Source: Dehalococcoidia bacterium
GTDB taxonomy: Bacteria; Chloroflexota; Dehalococcoidia; GIF9; AB-539-J10
NCBI GenBank assembly: GCA_023229725.1
Contig: JALNYR010000022.1
Coordinates: 1-22,881 of the forward strand
Length of the DNA stretch: 22,881 nucleotides
Direction of reading: 5' to 3'
Of this stretch, positions 15,605-22,881 are shown in pieces. The notes under the pieces are model-generated. The model made no database searches. It was not told the DNA's origin and was given only the letters and a program-made list of their open reading frames with translations. The translations under genes were made by a program, and so were the position numbers. Position 1 is the first letter of the stretch, and each line of letters opens with the position of its first letter.

Positions 15605-16499
15605 CGACGAGAGGCTGTTCTCCGACGATATAGAGCGCCTGCTCCGCGGGGAGGAGACGCTCCCATCCCACGCCGACGCCGAGTACGCGGAGACCCTCCG
15701 CTTCGCACGCAAGTTGCTGGCGTTGAGGGAGGAGCCGCGGCCCGAGTTCACGGCGACGCTGCGCGACAGGCTGATGACCGGCATGGCCGAGCAGGACATG
15801 GCGGCGCGGCAAGAGGACACGCGCTCCTGGTTCGCACGATTCTTCGGTCAGCCGGGGCTGCGACTGGCGATGGTCTCGACGTTCGTCGTCCTCGCCGCCG
15901 TCGGCCTGCTATGGAAGGCCGGACTGTTCTCGATGCTGCCGGCTCAAGAGGCGGCGAGCGCACCCACCGCGTTGAGCGGCAACGGACTGACGCCTCCGGC
16001 AACTTCGGGGATGAATGCTCCAGACGCGCTGCTGGCCACGCAGGGTGAGGAAGACGCAGCCGCGGTGGCACGCGATGTGGCGCCATTCATCGTTTCCGGC
16101 CGCGTGGCGCCGACCAACGCTTACGGAGACACAATCGCCATATCCCTCTCGTTCCAGAACAATGGCCCGGAAGGGATGATGCTGTCGCCATTCCCGCCCG
16201 AAGTCAGCATACGCGATGTCTCGAACGGCCAGACAGTCTACACCTTCGCCGCAGGGACATCGCAGCTCGCCCTGTCGAGCATGGAGTCAGTGACATACGA
16301 CGTCTCCTGGGACCAGAAGGATGCCGGCGGCACTCAGGTCCTTCCCGGTGCTTACGAGGTTGACGTGCAGGCAATCGAGTCTCGGCTCGAGAAAGGAGAC
16401 GAGGCTGAGTCACCCGTGACCCAGGCAGTCACCTCGTTCGAGGTGCTGCTTGAGGCTCGGAAGGACACAGCCATGGCGGCAGACACCCCGGACAGCTAG
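15588..16499 (+). CDS. Putative membrane anti-sigma factor with BsuPI-like outer domain
   Basis: The 303-residue protein has a cytoplasmic N-terminus of about 90 residues (ERLLRGEETL and PRPEFTATLRDRLM, resembling N-terminal segments of anti-sigma-like proteins in Chloroflexota and Actinobacteria), one membrane helix at about 91-116, and an outer part. The outer part (about 195-285) looks like a BsuPI/IPI beta-sandwich: NGQTVYTFAAG, then YDVSWDQKDAGG and VLPGAYEVDV. The overlap of 17 bases with the sigma gene strongly suggests co-translation and an anti-sigma role, with the outer domain sensing the envelope. There is no zinc-binding HxxxCxxC motif, so it would be a non-ZAS type. The function is inference from position and layout. 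Confidence 0.7.
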   Translation: MSARNSDERLFSDDIERLLRGEETLPSHADAEYAETLRFARKLLALREEPRPEFTATLRDRLMTGMAEQDMAARQEDTRSWFARFFGQPGLRLAMVSTFVVLAAVGLLWKAGLFSMLPAQEAASAPTALSGNGLTPPATSGMNAPDALLATQGEEDAAAVARDVAPFIVSGRVAPTNAYGDTIAISLSFQNNGPEGMMLSPFPPEVSIRDVSNGQTVYTFAAGTSQLALSSMESVTYDVSWDQKDAGGTQVLPGAYEVDVQAIESRLEKGDEAESPVTQAVTSFEVLLEARKDTAMAADTPDS

Positions 16500-16556
16500 A
16501 ACTATGACCATCAGATTGATGCAGGATAGACAGGGTTGGCCGGCCCAACAACGGCC

Positions 16557-16562
16557 AGGAGG
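16557..16562 (+). promoter_or_regulatory. Shine-Dalgarno site that selects a GTG start
   Basis: AGGAGG lies seven bases before GTG 16570. This start places the lipoprotein signal at the N-terminus; the longer frame from ATG 16450 would bury it. Confidence 0.85.
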
Positions 16563-16569
16563 ATCACAC

Positions 16570-17331
16570 GTGGAAACCAGGAAGAACAGACTCATTCTTG
16601 CAGGGATGGCAGTTGCCCTGCTCCTGCCGGTGCTCGCACTGGCAGGATGCGTCCAGGCGCCCGCCGGGACGGCCCCAGTGGTCAACGTCGGCTACCAGCA
16701 GGAAGGCATCTGGGTCAACGGCCGGGGCGAGGTCCAGGCCGTGCCGGACATCGCCACGCTGAATCTCGGCGTCCAGGCGCAGGCCGTGACCGTGGCCGAG
16801 GCCCAGGCACAGGCACAGCAGGCTATGGAGAAGGTCATGGCGGCGCTCAAGAGCCTGGGCGTCGCCGACAAGGACATCCAGACCACCGGCTACAGCATCT
16901 GGCAACAGACCCGCTGGGACCAGGACAAGCAGGTGGAGGTGGTGATCGGCTACCAGGTATCGAACAACATCCAGGTCAAGGTCCGCGACGTTGACGCGAC
17001 CGGCGCCGTACTCGATGCGGCCGTGATGGCCGGCGGCGACAACATCCGCGTCAACGGCATCCAGTTCGAAGTCGACGACCCCTCCGAGTACCTCGAGCAG
17101 GCCCGCATCAAGGCCGTTGCTGATGCGAAGGCGAAGGCGGCACAGCTGGCCAGCCTCGCAGACGTGAAGCTGGGCAAGGCGACCTACATCACTGAAGGCT
17201 ACGACGTGCCGGTCGTGTACCCGACCCGCTACGCCATGGCGGAGTCTGCCGACATGGCCGGGGGAACGCCCGTCAGCGCCGGAGAGACGACAATCGTCGC
17301 CACAGTGCAGATCGTCTACCAGATAGCGTAG
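16570..17331 (+). CDS. SIMPL-domain (DUF541) lipoprotein
   Basis: This 253-residue protein starts with a lipoprotein signal (ETRKNRL, a hydrophobic core, then LALAGC), so Cys27 is the likely lipidated residue. The rest is a SIMPL/DUF541 domain: GIWVNGRGEVQAVPDIATLNLGVQ segments, an AQAQAQQAMEKVMAALKSLG helix, IQTTGYSI, a VSNNIQVKVRD strand, NIRVNGIQF and the A-rich KAVADAKAKAAQLA helix. Family members are periplasmic or surface proteins linked to oxidative or envelope stress; the biochemical role is not established. It follows the sigma/anti-sigma pair by 70 bases in the same direction and ends before a strong terminator hairpin, so it may be in the same operon or regulon. Confidence 0.9.
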   Translation: METRKNRLILAGMAVALLLPVLALAGCVQAPAGTAPVVNVGYQQEGIWVNGRGEVQAVPDIATLNLGVQAQAVTVAEAQAQAQQAMEKVMAALKSLGVADKDIQTTGYSIWQQTRWDQDKQVEVVIGYQVSNNIQVKVRDVDATGAVLDAAVMAGGDNIRVNGIQFEVDDPSEYLEQARIKAVADAKAKAAQLASLADVKLGKATYITEGYDVPVVYPTRYAMAESADMAGGTPVSAGETTIVATVQIVYQIA

Positions 17332-17355
17332 ACGCTCTTCCCGGGACACCAGTCG

Positions 17356-17379
17356 AAGGGGCTGCTCTCGCAGCCCCTT
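17356..17379 (+). terminator. Intrinsic-type terminator after the SIMPL gene
   Basis: AAGGGGCTGC and GCAGCCCCTT form a perfect 10-bp stem around a TCTC loop, 25 bases after the stop. Only one further T follows the stem, so the U-tract is weak. Confidence 0.8.
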
Positions 17380-17435
17380 TCCCGTTCGACCTGCCGCCGG
17401 GGAAGCGAGAGCATCCTCCGAGAGATTGACACGTC

Positions 17436-17464
17436 TTGAATGCGCCGGGCCGATAGTAGATACT
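17436..17464 (+). promoter_or_regulatory. Candidate promoter of the small membrane protein gene at 17523
   Basis: TTGAAT (17436-17441), 17 bases, then GATACT (17459-17464). A perfect TTGACA also lies at 17426-17431 but is 27 bases above that -10. Predicted transcription start is near 17471. Confidence 0.45.
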
Positions 17465-17476
17465 GTCAGCGCACGC

Positions 17477-17500
17477 GGCTGCGGCAATCCCGCCGCAGCC
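17477..17500 (+). promoter_or_regulatory. Perfect 9-bp hairpin at the start of the predicted leader
   Basis: GGCTGCGGC and GCCGCAGCC pair perfectly around a 6-base loop. The hairpin lies between the predicted transcription start (near 17471) and the AAAGGA ribosome site (17509-17514). Confidence 0.6.
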
Positions 17501-17522
17501 CTCAGCCGAAAGGACAGAACGC

Positions 17523-18044
17523 ATGCGCGATGACAGGTCCGTGGTTCAGAAGTACCTCACCATGCTGCTCATCTGGCTCATCCCGGTCGCCCTCATGGTC
17601 ACTGCCGCCGTCCGTCCAGTGGAGGGAATGACACGCGACCTCCTGATGCTTCCAGCCATCGTGATGCTGCTGTATGCCGCGCTCCTGCTCGTGCCTCTTT
17701 TCAGCCCCATCAGGAACGCCGACTTCTTTGACGAGCTCCCGGCCAGTATCGAGCGCATCATCAATTCCCAGCGCGCTCGGAAGGATGCAAGGGAACTCAT
17801 CAAACTCTACGACGGTGACCGGCTGCCAAACGTGTATGAGTTGCAGAAGCTCACCCGTTTCCAGAAGGGTATCTTGCACACGTGTGAGGCGCTCAAGTCC
17901 CACACCGAGTGGCACGCCAGCAACGCAGAGGTCTCGCGCGACCTGCTCGACCGGCTCCAGGCGCTCATGCACGTTGATGCGCCTGAAGAACCGGAATCGA
18001 AGACTCCGCCCGCGAAGCGGCAGAAGGCAGCGAAGCAGAAGTAG
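17523..18044 (+). CDS. Small two-helix membrane protein of unknown function
   Basis: I do not recognise this 173-residue protein. It has two membrane helices (about 12-30 and 40-61) with a short loop. A cytoplasmic-looking helical tail follows (65-150; FDELPASIERIINSQRARKD, ELIKLYDG, LQKLTRFQKGILHTCEALKS), and the end is Lys/Pro-rich (TPPAKRQKAAKQK). The AAAGGA site eight bases before ATG supports the start. It has its own promoter and leader hairpin, so it is probably independent of the SIMPL gene. It converges on the next gene, whose stop is 24 bases away. No catalytic motif is visible. Confidence 0.72.
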   Translation: MRDDRSVVQKYLTMLLIWLIPVALMVTAAVRPVEGMTRDLLMLPAIVMLLYAALLLVPLFSPIRNADFFDELPASIERIINSQRARKDARELIKLYDGDRLPNVYELQKLTRFQKGILHTCEALKSHTEWHASNAEVSRDLLDRLQALMHVDAPEEPESKTPPAKRQKAAKQK

Positions 18045-18068
18045 CACGAGGCCCGGCAGGACGACCTC

Positions 18069-18494
18069 TCAGGCCGTGCCGAAGCTCATCACCAGGAGCA
18101 CCCCCACCAGTACGCACAGGCCTGCAACGTGCGCGGTGAGGTGAAGGCGAGCCCCAAGCGTGGCCTCTCCTCTCCGCCAGACCAGTCCGCACAGGCACGC
18201 AGAGACCAGCGCCGCGAGCGCACACAGCAAAAGGCCGAGCCTGGCCGGAACTGAGGCAAGCGCGGAGAGAAGGCGGTCAATGCCACTCCCCTGCTCAACA
18301 AGCAGAGCGACGCCGCTCACACCAATCAGCACCAGTATGACGCCGAAGGGCGCCGCGGCGGCCCAGAGTCGTGCCCTGTCCATGAGCCCCGGCCCCTCTT
18401 CTCTCGCCGTCCGCGCGGCGTACCTCGTCGCCCAGACAAGCGTGGATGCAAACAAGAGCGTCAGGAGTGTCACGGCGAGGACGATGCTCAGCAC
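18069..18494 (-). CDS. Four-helix integral membrane protein of unknown function
   Basis: I do not recognise this protein of 141 residues. It is almost all membrane helix: about residues 2-22, 43-66, 80-103 and 115-139, with short polar loops (RYAARTAREEGPG; RRGEATLGAR). The start I prefer is GTG 18494, with GGAG (18501-18504) six bases upstream and the first helix right at the N-terminus; a longer form from TTG 18539 adds an Arg/Cys-rich stretch without a ribosome site. Small four-helix proteins of this kind occur widely and have no assigned role. It converges with the gene at 17523 and is divergent from the DUF362 gene. Confidence 0.6.
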   Translation of the reverse strand: MLSIVLAVTLLTLLFASTLVWATRYAARTAREEGPGLMDRARLWAAAAPFGVILVLIGVSGVALLVEQGSGIDRLLSALASVPARLGLLLCALAALVSACLCGLVWRRGEATLGARLHLTAHVAGLCVLVGVLLVMSFGTA

Positions 18495-18633
18495 GCCACA
18501 CTCCACGCGGTCCCGGCATCGCGTGCGCGAAGCGGCCAATCAGCCAAGACGCGGTTCTCAGCACGGGTGACGTGCGCGCCGGCAATTCCCATGCGATGGG
18601 ACTGTAGGTGGTGTCACGTCTGCTGTCAAGCGT

Positions 18634-18662
18634 TTGACACGACCGGCGCCGCAGGCTACTCT
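18634..18662 (+). promoter_or_regulatory. Sigma70-like promoter of the DUF362 gene
   Basis: TTGACA (18634-18639) is followed after exactly 17 bases by TACTCT (18657-18662). Predicted start near 18669, leader about 38 bases with AAGGAG at 18694-18699. Confidence 0.7.
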
Positions 18663-18706
18663 CCCGTGCGAATGAGGCCCGGAAGCGCGGCGGAAGGAGT
18701 CATAGA

Positions 18707-19495
18707 ATGACCGTGCCGGTTGAGACTATCACGACCTCCGGCGAGGTGTCACGGGACGTAGAGGAACTGGTGCGACGCCTGGGCGGCATCACGCGTTTCG
18801 TCCAGCGCGGGGAGCGCGTGCTCATCAAGCCGGCCTGCAACAGCCCGTACGCATTTCCCGCCACGACCGACCTGGGCGTCATCGCCGCGATGGTCGAACT
18901 CGTCCGAACGGTGACGGACAGTGTTGCCGTTGGGGACTCGTCGGGCTTCATCCACAAGCCGACGAGGGTCGCCTTCGACGGCACAGGCCTGACCGAACTC
19001 GCCACACGAATGAGCTTCTCCCTGATTGACTTCGATGCCCATGACTGGCAGACACACGCGGACTCGCGCGCAGCCCGGCTCACAGAGGTCAGATTGACAG
19101 CCAGGCTGGCCGACTTCGATCGGCTCATCTTCCTTCCCACGATGCGGACCCACGCGTGGGCACGGATAACCATGGCGCTGAAGGTGGGCATGGGTCTCGC
19201 CCCGGTGCCGGACCGGAAGCGCATGCACCGCACCGCACTTGAGGAGATGCTCGGAGAACTCAACCTCTACTTCAAGCCCGACCTCGTCATCCTGGACGGT
19301 CGAAAATGCTTCATCAACGGAGGGCCTGACAGTGGAGACGAGAGGGCGCCCGGCGTGCTGCTCGCCTCGACCGGCCGCGTTGCGATCGACACCGAGGCCG
19401 TCAGGATACTCAAGAGGCTCGGTGCGTACGGGCTGGACATGCCGGCGGAGGACGTGCCGATGATACGCGTCGCACGGGACCTCGGCATCGACTAG
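18707..19495 (+). CDS. DUF362 domain protein
   Basis: This 262-residue protein is a single DUF362 domain. Matching elements are RVLIKPACNSP (37-47), the TTDLGVIAAMVELV helix, VAVGDSSG (73-80), TGLTELA, LIFLPTMRTHAWARITMALK (140-159) where the family has an LPKLKTH-like motif, H174, then LVILDGRKCFINGGPDSG (193-210) and RVAIDTEAVRIL. Many DUF362 proteins carry a ferredoxin domain with CxxCxxC clusters; none is present here (only Cys44 and Cys201), so a direct iron-sulfur role is unlikely. Function is not established for the stand-alone form. ATG 18707 is set by AAGGAG seven bases upstream. It is monocistronic between two promoters. Confidence 0.88.
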   Translation: MTVPVETITTSGEVSRDVEELVRRLGGITRFVQRGERVLIKPACNSPYAFPATTDLGVIAAMVELVRTVTDSVAVGDSSGFIHKPTRVAFDGTGLTELATRMSFSLIDFDAHDWQTHADSRAARLTEVRLTARLADFDRLIFLPTMRTHAWARITMALKVGMGLAPVPDRKRMHRTALEEMLGELNLYFKPDLVILDGRKCFINGGPDSGDERAPGVLLASTGRVAIDTEAVRILKRLGAYGLDMPAEDVPMIRVARDLGID

Positions 19496-19562
19496 CTTCG
19501 ACAGCATCACGACGCGCCACAGGCGGTCGACTGCGGCCGGCACGCTTCGTGGCAGGCGTCTA

Positions 19563-19591
19563 TTGACAGCATCTGCAGCGACACCTAGGAT
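19563..19591 (+). promoter_or_regulatory. Strong sigma70-like promoter of the secreted propeller gene
   Basis: TTGACA (19563-19568), exactly 17 bases, TAGGAT (19586-19591). This and the promoter at 18634-18662 are the best -35/-10 pairs in the window. Predicted start near 19598. Confidence 0.75.
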
Positions 19592-19600
19592 ACTGTCACA

Positions 19601-19626
19601 CCTGCCGCACACGTTCGCGCGGCAGG
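19601..19626 (+). promoter_or_regulatory. 8-bp leader hairpin of the secreted propeller gene
   Basis: CCTGCCGC (19601-19608) pairs perfectly with GCGGCAGG (19619-19626). It starts about three bases after the predicted transcription start and ends just before the GGAGG ribosome site (19630-19634). Confidence 0.6.
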
Positions 19627-19640
19627 CGCGGAGGATTGGC

Positions 19641-22600
19641 ATGGCAGTATCCCACAACATTCGGAAGCCCGGACGATTGCTGCACGCTCTCGTGCTCGGC
19701 AGTCTCCTTCTTGCCGCTTCCGGCGCCACTCCTCTGGCCGCAGACGACACGACCTCGAAATGGTCCCGGGTCGACACCCCTTCCCACGATGGTCTCGTGG
19801 TTGTCCCCGGGTCAGACATCATCAGCTTCGCCACAGCAGGCCCGCAGGGCGACACGCTCTACGCCATCGGCCTCTGGTACGACGAATGCCTCGAGCCGGG
19901 TGACTACCAGTACTGGGCCGACGGAGAGAACGTGCGCGACGAACACCTCGTCCCTCGCCTCTGGAAGTCAGAGGACGGAGGACGCACCTGGAAGGACCGC
20001 ACTGCGCAGGCGCAGGACGCGGCAAACCTGCCGGCCGGGGAGGAGTTCGTCTTCTTCTCCGCCGTCGCGGCGGCTCCCGACGATGAGGACTTCGTTGTCG
20101 TTGCCGGCTACGACGATGACAGCGAGGTGATGATTGTCGGCTCCACCAACGGCGCCGACAAGTTCACCTCCACCGGTTGTGCGGACGTTCCGGGCGAGGT
20201 GCTCTGCCTGGCCGTATCCAACGCCAAGGACGACATCCGGCAGATTGCCGCGGGCACCAAGGACCTGGACGATGGCGGCCGCGTCTGGCGCCTCGAGGTC
20301 GGCGGGTTCTGGCATGGCTACTGGGATGATACCAGCGATGACGATGGTTGGCTCGATACCCCGGCGTGGGACAGCCTGGACGACGTGTTTGCTGTCACGT
20401 CGCTCGCGTTCTCGCCGAACTACGACTACGACGAAACCATCCTGGGTGTCGCAATCGGAATCGGGTTCTCGCCTCAGCTTGCGGCGTCGCCGATGGTTCC
20501 GGACCCTCTGGGCTATGGCGCCGGCTACTACCCCGCGTTCCACTACTTCGCCGGCAACTGGAACGACCACAGCGCGTGGAACGGCGAGGCCGGGTTCGAC
20601 GGCTACCCCGGCGTATTCGCCGCCGACCCGCTGCTGCTCTTCGCCTCCACGTACTACACGACCGCCTGGACTGAGTTCTTCGAGTCGCCATTCCTCAGGA
20701 TGGCAACTGACATCGCGCCGCCGTGGGACTACACCGGCGAGGACGCCGCAGACAGGACGGCGCTCGTGTCAATCAACGGCTCCCTTGTGCCGGCCGTGGC
20801 GGGAATGCCGACCGCGGAAGGCGGCTACCTGTTCCTCATGATGGACATGGCTCCCGTCTTCGAGCTGCTGCAACAGGATGGCAACCCCTTCGTATCGAGC
20901 GTCGCCTACCACGGCTCGGTGTCGCTCATGGGCAATGCCATGGTCGGACTCGCGTTCCCACAGGGTTGGAGCTCCTCCGACGTGCGAGGATGGTACGAGA
21001 GCGGAGAACCGGCGTTGCCGTGCTGTTCGGGAGTGACGGTCCTGTACACAGATACACCTATCGGCCGCAATCCCTGCTGTGCGGACAACTGGCTTCGCGC
21101 ACAGAAGGCGCCCACGGGTCAGTTCAACGCGCAGGTAGCCTTCGATGGCGACGGCAAGGTCGCCTACGCCTCGACTCAAGGATACTCCTACCGGGCCGAC
21201 CCGGACCTGGGCTGCTATCGTTCCGACGAGAGCGCCTTCTCGTTGTCGCACGATTGGGGCGCCTGCTGGAACCAATCCGGCATCATCGACACGGATATCG
21301 ACTTCATCGCCGACGTCGTGGTCAACGGTGAGTGCGGCGTCATCCTGACCGCCACCATCAACGAGACCGACTCGGGCGAGTGCTGTGACTGCGATAGCGT
21401 CTGGCGCAGCGAGGATGGCGGGGAGAGCTATCTCAGGGTCTGGTGCAGCGCGCTGCAAGGCAACTACCTCGATGGTGGAGAGTGGGCGGTGCTTGACCTG
21501 CCGCCGCAGGAGACGGACGACATCGTGACCGTCTACATGGCCGACCTCGGCACGGAAACCGTCTACCACGCGACGTACGGCGGACTGTGCAGTTGGGAGT
21601 CGCGCAACACGGGACTCAATAGCGTCGTCGATATCGCCGTCCTGGACGACGCGACCGTCTACGCGCTGGACGAGGATGGCCGCGTCGTCAAGTCGACGAG
21701 CCGAGCCCGTCGCTGGAGCGAACCTGAGGACTCAAAGGTGACCGATGACTCAGGTGAAGTGGCTCACCGCATCGAGTGCCACGGGGAGTGGGTGCTTGTC
21801 GGTGGAGACGCCGGCGATGTCTCCCTCTCAGACGATGCCGGCGAGTCATACCGTCTGTTCGATGACATCGGCGACGGCATGGTAGGGCTCGCGTTCGACT
21901 CGTATTTCGACGAGAACGGCTACATCTACGCTGCTGTGGCCGGCGCCGACCGCGGCATGTACCGAACGACCGTCGATGCGGCCGACTTTGAGAGCATGAA
22001 TGCCTGCGACCACGACTACTGGGACGTAGTCCTCAGTGACCCCGATGGCAATCCCGCGACCAGCGACGCGACCGGCGGAGTGCTCTATGCCACCTACAGC
22101 AGCGCCGACTGCACGAGCAGCGGCGTGGCTCGTATCCTCAACCCGGCTGCGGCCACGTGCTGCGACAGCCTGTCCTGGGACTACCTCTGGGCTGACCTCT
22201 GGGCTGACGCCGAATTCATCGCCAGGCCCGGTTGTCTCGACATCTGTGGCTGCCTCACACCCGAAACCGATGCCACTCTGTACGCCGTCGACAGACACCC
22301 CTACTATGACGGCTGGGACGAGTGCCACACGAAGCTGGCCGACTCAGACGTCGGCAGGCTATGGGAATACACCGACTGCTTCGCCAAGGCCGGACCCGCT
22401 GTCATCGGCGTTTCGAACGGCGCCATCATCCCGTCCGGCTCCTGCAGCGACTGCGGAAACGACGACTTCGTCCTCGAATGGGACCGCATCTGCGATGCTT
22501 GTGAGTACGACATCCAGATAGCGATCGACGAGGGATTCAAGCACATCGTCTTCAACACGTCCGAGTTCGCCAACAGCGACCACGACGATTGCGGCAGCGG

Positions 22601-22881
22601 CCTCCTCGCCTGCGAGTCCAGCATCGGCCTCTACAAGCCGTCCGACCCCTGCGCTCCGTCATTGCTGGTCCCCCGGGGCCTGCTCGACAGCAACACCACC
22701 TACTGGTGGCGCGTTCGCGCTCGCTTTGCCGAGACCGGCGAGGTCTACCGCTCTCAATGGTCTGCGAAGTGGTCCTTCACGGTCGCAGTCAGCCCCAGCG
22801 GCGCCATCAAGCTCACCTCCCCCGATGACGGCGCAACCAACGTCCCGCTCCAGAACGTCGTCTTCACCTGGACCTCGGTCT
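19641..22881 (+). CDS. Large secreted Asp-box beta-propeller protein with fibronectin-like domains (partial, runs off right edge)
   Basis: At least 1080 residues are read without a stop. A signal peptide (hydrophobic 12-29, likely cleavage near residue 34) sends it out of the cell. Asp boxes (SxDxGxxW) of sialidase/BNR propellers are at S110 (SEDGGRTW), S536 (SHDWGACW), S590 (SEDGGESY) and S730 (SDDAGESY), with a degenerate one at S168. A fibronectin-III-like domain covers about 923-1050 (DFVLEW to KWSFTV, with TTYWWRVRAR), and a second starts at about 1051 (KLTSPDDGATNVPL). The protein is Asp- and aromatic-rich, with vicinal Cys pairs at 461/462, 479/480, 581/582 and 840/841. It may be a surface or adhesion protein; no sialidase active-site residues could be confirmed. 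GGAGG six bases before ATG fixes the start. Confidence 0.88.
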   Translation, partial: MAVSHNIRKPGRLLHALVLGSLLLAASGATPLAADDTTSKWSRVDTPSHDGLVVVPGSDIISFATAGPQGDTLYAIGLWYDECLEPGDYQYWADGENVRDEHLVPRLWKSEDGGRTWKDRTAQAQDAANLPAGEEFVFFSAVAAAPDDEDFVVVAGYDDDSEVMIVGSTNGADKFTSTGCADVPGEVLCLAVSNAKDDIRQIAAGTKDLDDGGRVWRLEVGGFWHGYWDDTSDDDGWLDTPAWDSLDDVFAVTSLAFSPNYDYDETILGVAIGIGFSPQLAASPMVPDPLGYGAGYYPAFHYFAGNWNDHSAWNGEAGFDGYPGVFAADPLLLFASTYYTTAWTEFFESPFLRMATDIAPPWDYTGEDAADRTALVSINGSLVPAVAGMPTAEGGYLFLMMDMAPVFELLQQDGNPFVSSVAYHGSVSLMGNAMVGLAFPQGWSSSDVRGWYESGEPALPCCSGVTVLYTDTPIGRNPCCADNWLRAQKAPTGQFNAQVAFDGDGKVAYASTQGYSYRADPDLGCYRSDESAFSLSHDWGACWNQSGIIDTDIDFIADVVVNGECGVILTATINETDSGECCDCDSVWRSEDGGESYLRVWCSALQGNYLDGGEWAVLDLPPQETDDIVTVYMADLGTETVYHATYGGLCSWESRNTGLNSVVDIAVLDDATVYALDEDGRVVKSTSRARRWSEPEDSKVTDDSGEVAHRIECHGEWVLVGGDAGDVSLSDDAGESYRLFDDIGDGMVGLAFDSYFDENGYIYAAVAGADRGMYRTTVDAADFESMNACDHDYWDVVLSDPDGNPATSDATGGVLYATYSSADCTSSGVARILNPAAATCCDSLSWDYLWADLWADAEFIARPGCLDICGCLTPETDATLYAVDRHPYYDGWDECHTKLADSDVGRLWEYTDCFAKAGPAVIGVSNGAIIPSGSCSDCGNDDFVLEWDRICDACEYDIQIAIDEGFKHIVFNTSEFANSDHDDCGSGLLACESSIGLYKPSDPCAPSLLVPRGLLDSNTTYWWRVRARFAETGEVYRSQWSAKWSFTVAVSPSGAIKLTSPDDGATNVPLQNVVFTWTSV

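Noticed and set aside
19496..19562. Possible terminator after the DUF362 gene
   Set aside because: A GCCGGCACG / CGTGGCAGGC pairing is imperfect with a bulge and no T-tract; not strong enough to list.
18749..19855. Minus-strand open frame of 368 codons opposite the DUF362 gene
   Set aside because: Shadow of a gene with clear family motifs, promoter and ribosome site on the plus strand.

Overview
The window is a GC-rich bacterial chromosome segment with 21 protein-coding genes and no RNA gene, CRISPR array or insertion sequence that I can see. The gene content suggests a free-living Gram-variable bacterium, perhaps a Chloroflexota / Dehalococcoidia-type lineage: a B12-dependent acyl-CoA mutase operon, lipoproteins with ordinary lipoboxes, an ECF sigma factor with a membrane anti-sigma-like partner, and a giant secreted beta-propeller protein with fibronectin-like domains. 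That placement is inference from content, not from a marker gene. Recognisable promoters are sigma70-like (TTGACA, 17-base spacer, TANNNT), and GTG and TTG starts are common.

Left part (1-5345): the zinc-finger tail of a formamidopyrimidine-DNA glycosylase, then a Nudix hydrolase that converges on, and overlaps by 29 bases, a four-gene minus-strand operon. In transcription order the operon encodes a large-subunit acyl-CoA mutase, a small B12-binding subunit, a CobO-type corrinoid adenosyltransferase and the MeaB GTPase. Together these make, load and protect adenosylcobalamin in a mutase. The large subunit lacks several residues that define methylmalonyl-CoA mutase, so its substrate is uncertain. 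This is the most interesting point in the window.

Middle part (5346-12303): a plus-strand operon DUF58 - DUF4129 membrane protein - MoxR ATPase, with both junctions overlapping by 4 bases. Next come a minus-strand pair (a beta-hydroxyacid dehydrogenase, then an ADP-ribosylglycohydrolase-family protein) and a divergent phosphotriesterase-family metal hydrolase. A strong hairpin closes the hydrolase gene against the facing HtrA gene.

Right part (12327-22881): an envelope and stress block. It holds a lipoprotein HtrA/DegP-like protease, a divergent membrane-anchored ClpP-fold (SDH-type) protease, an ECF sigma factor overlapping its anti-sigma-like membrane protein (with a BsuPI-like outer domain), and a SIMPL-domain lipoprotein ending in a clear hairpin. 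Two small membrane proteins of unknown function, a stand-alone DUF362 protein and the start of a secreted Asp-box beta-propeller/FN3 protein complete the window; the last gene runs off the right edge. Intervals over 300 bases without a gene are 4882-5345, 13449-13768 and 14639-14959; each is described as a feature.
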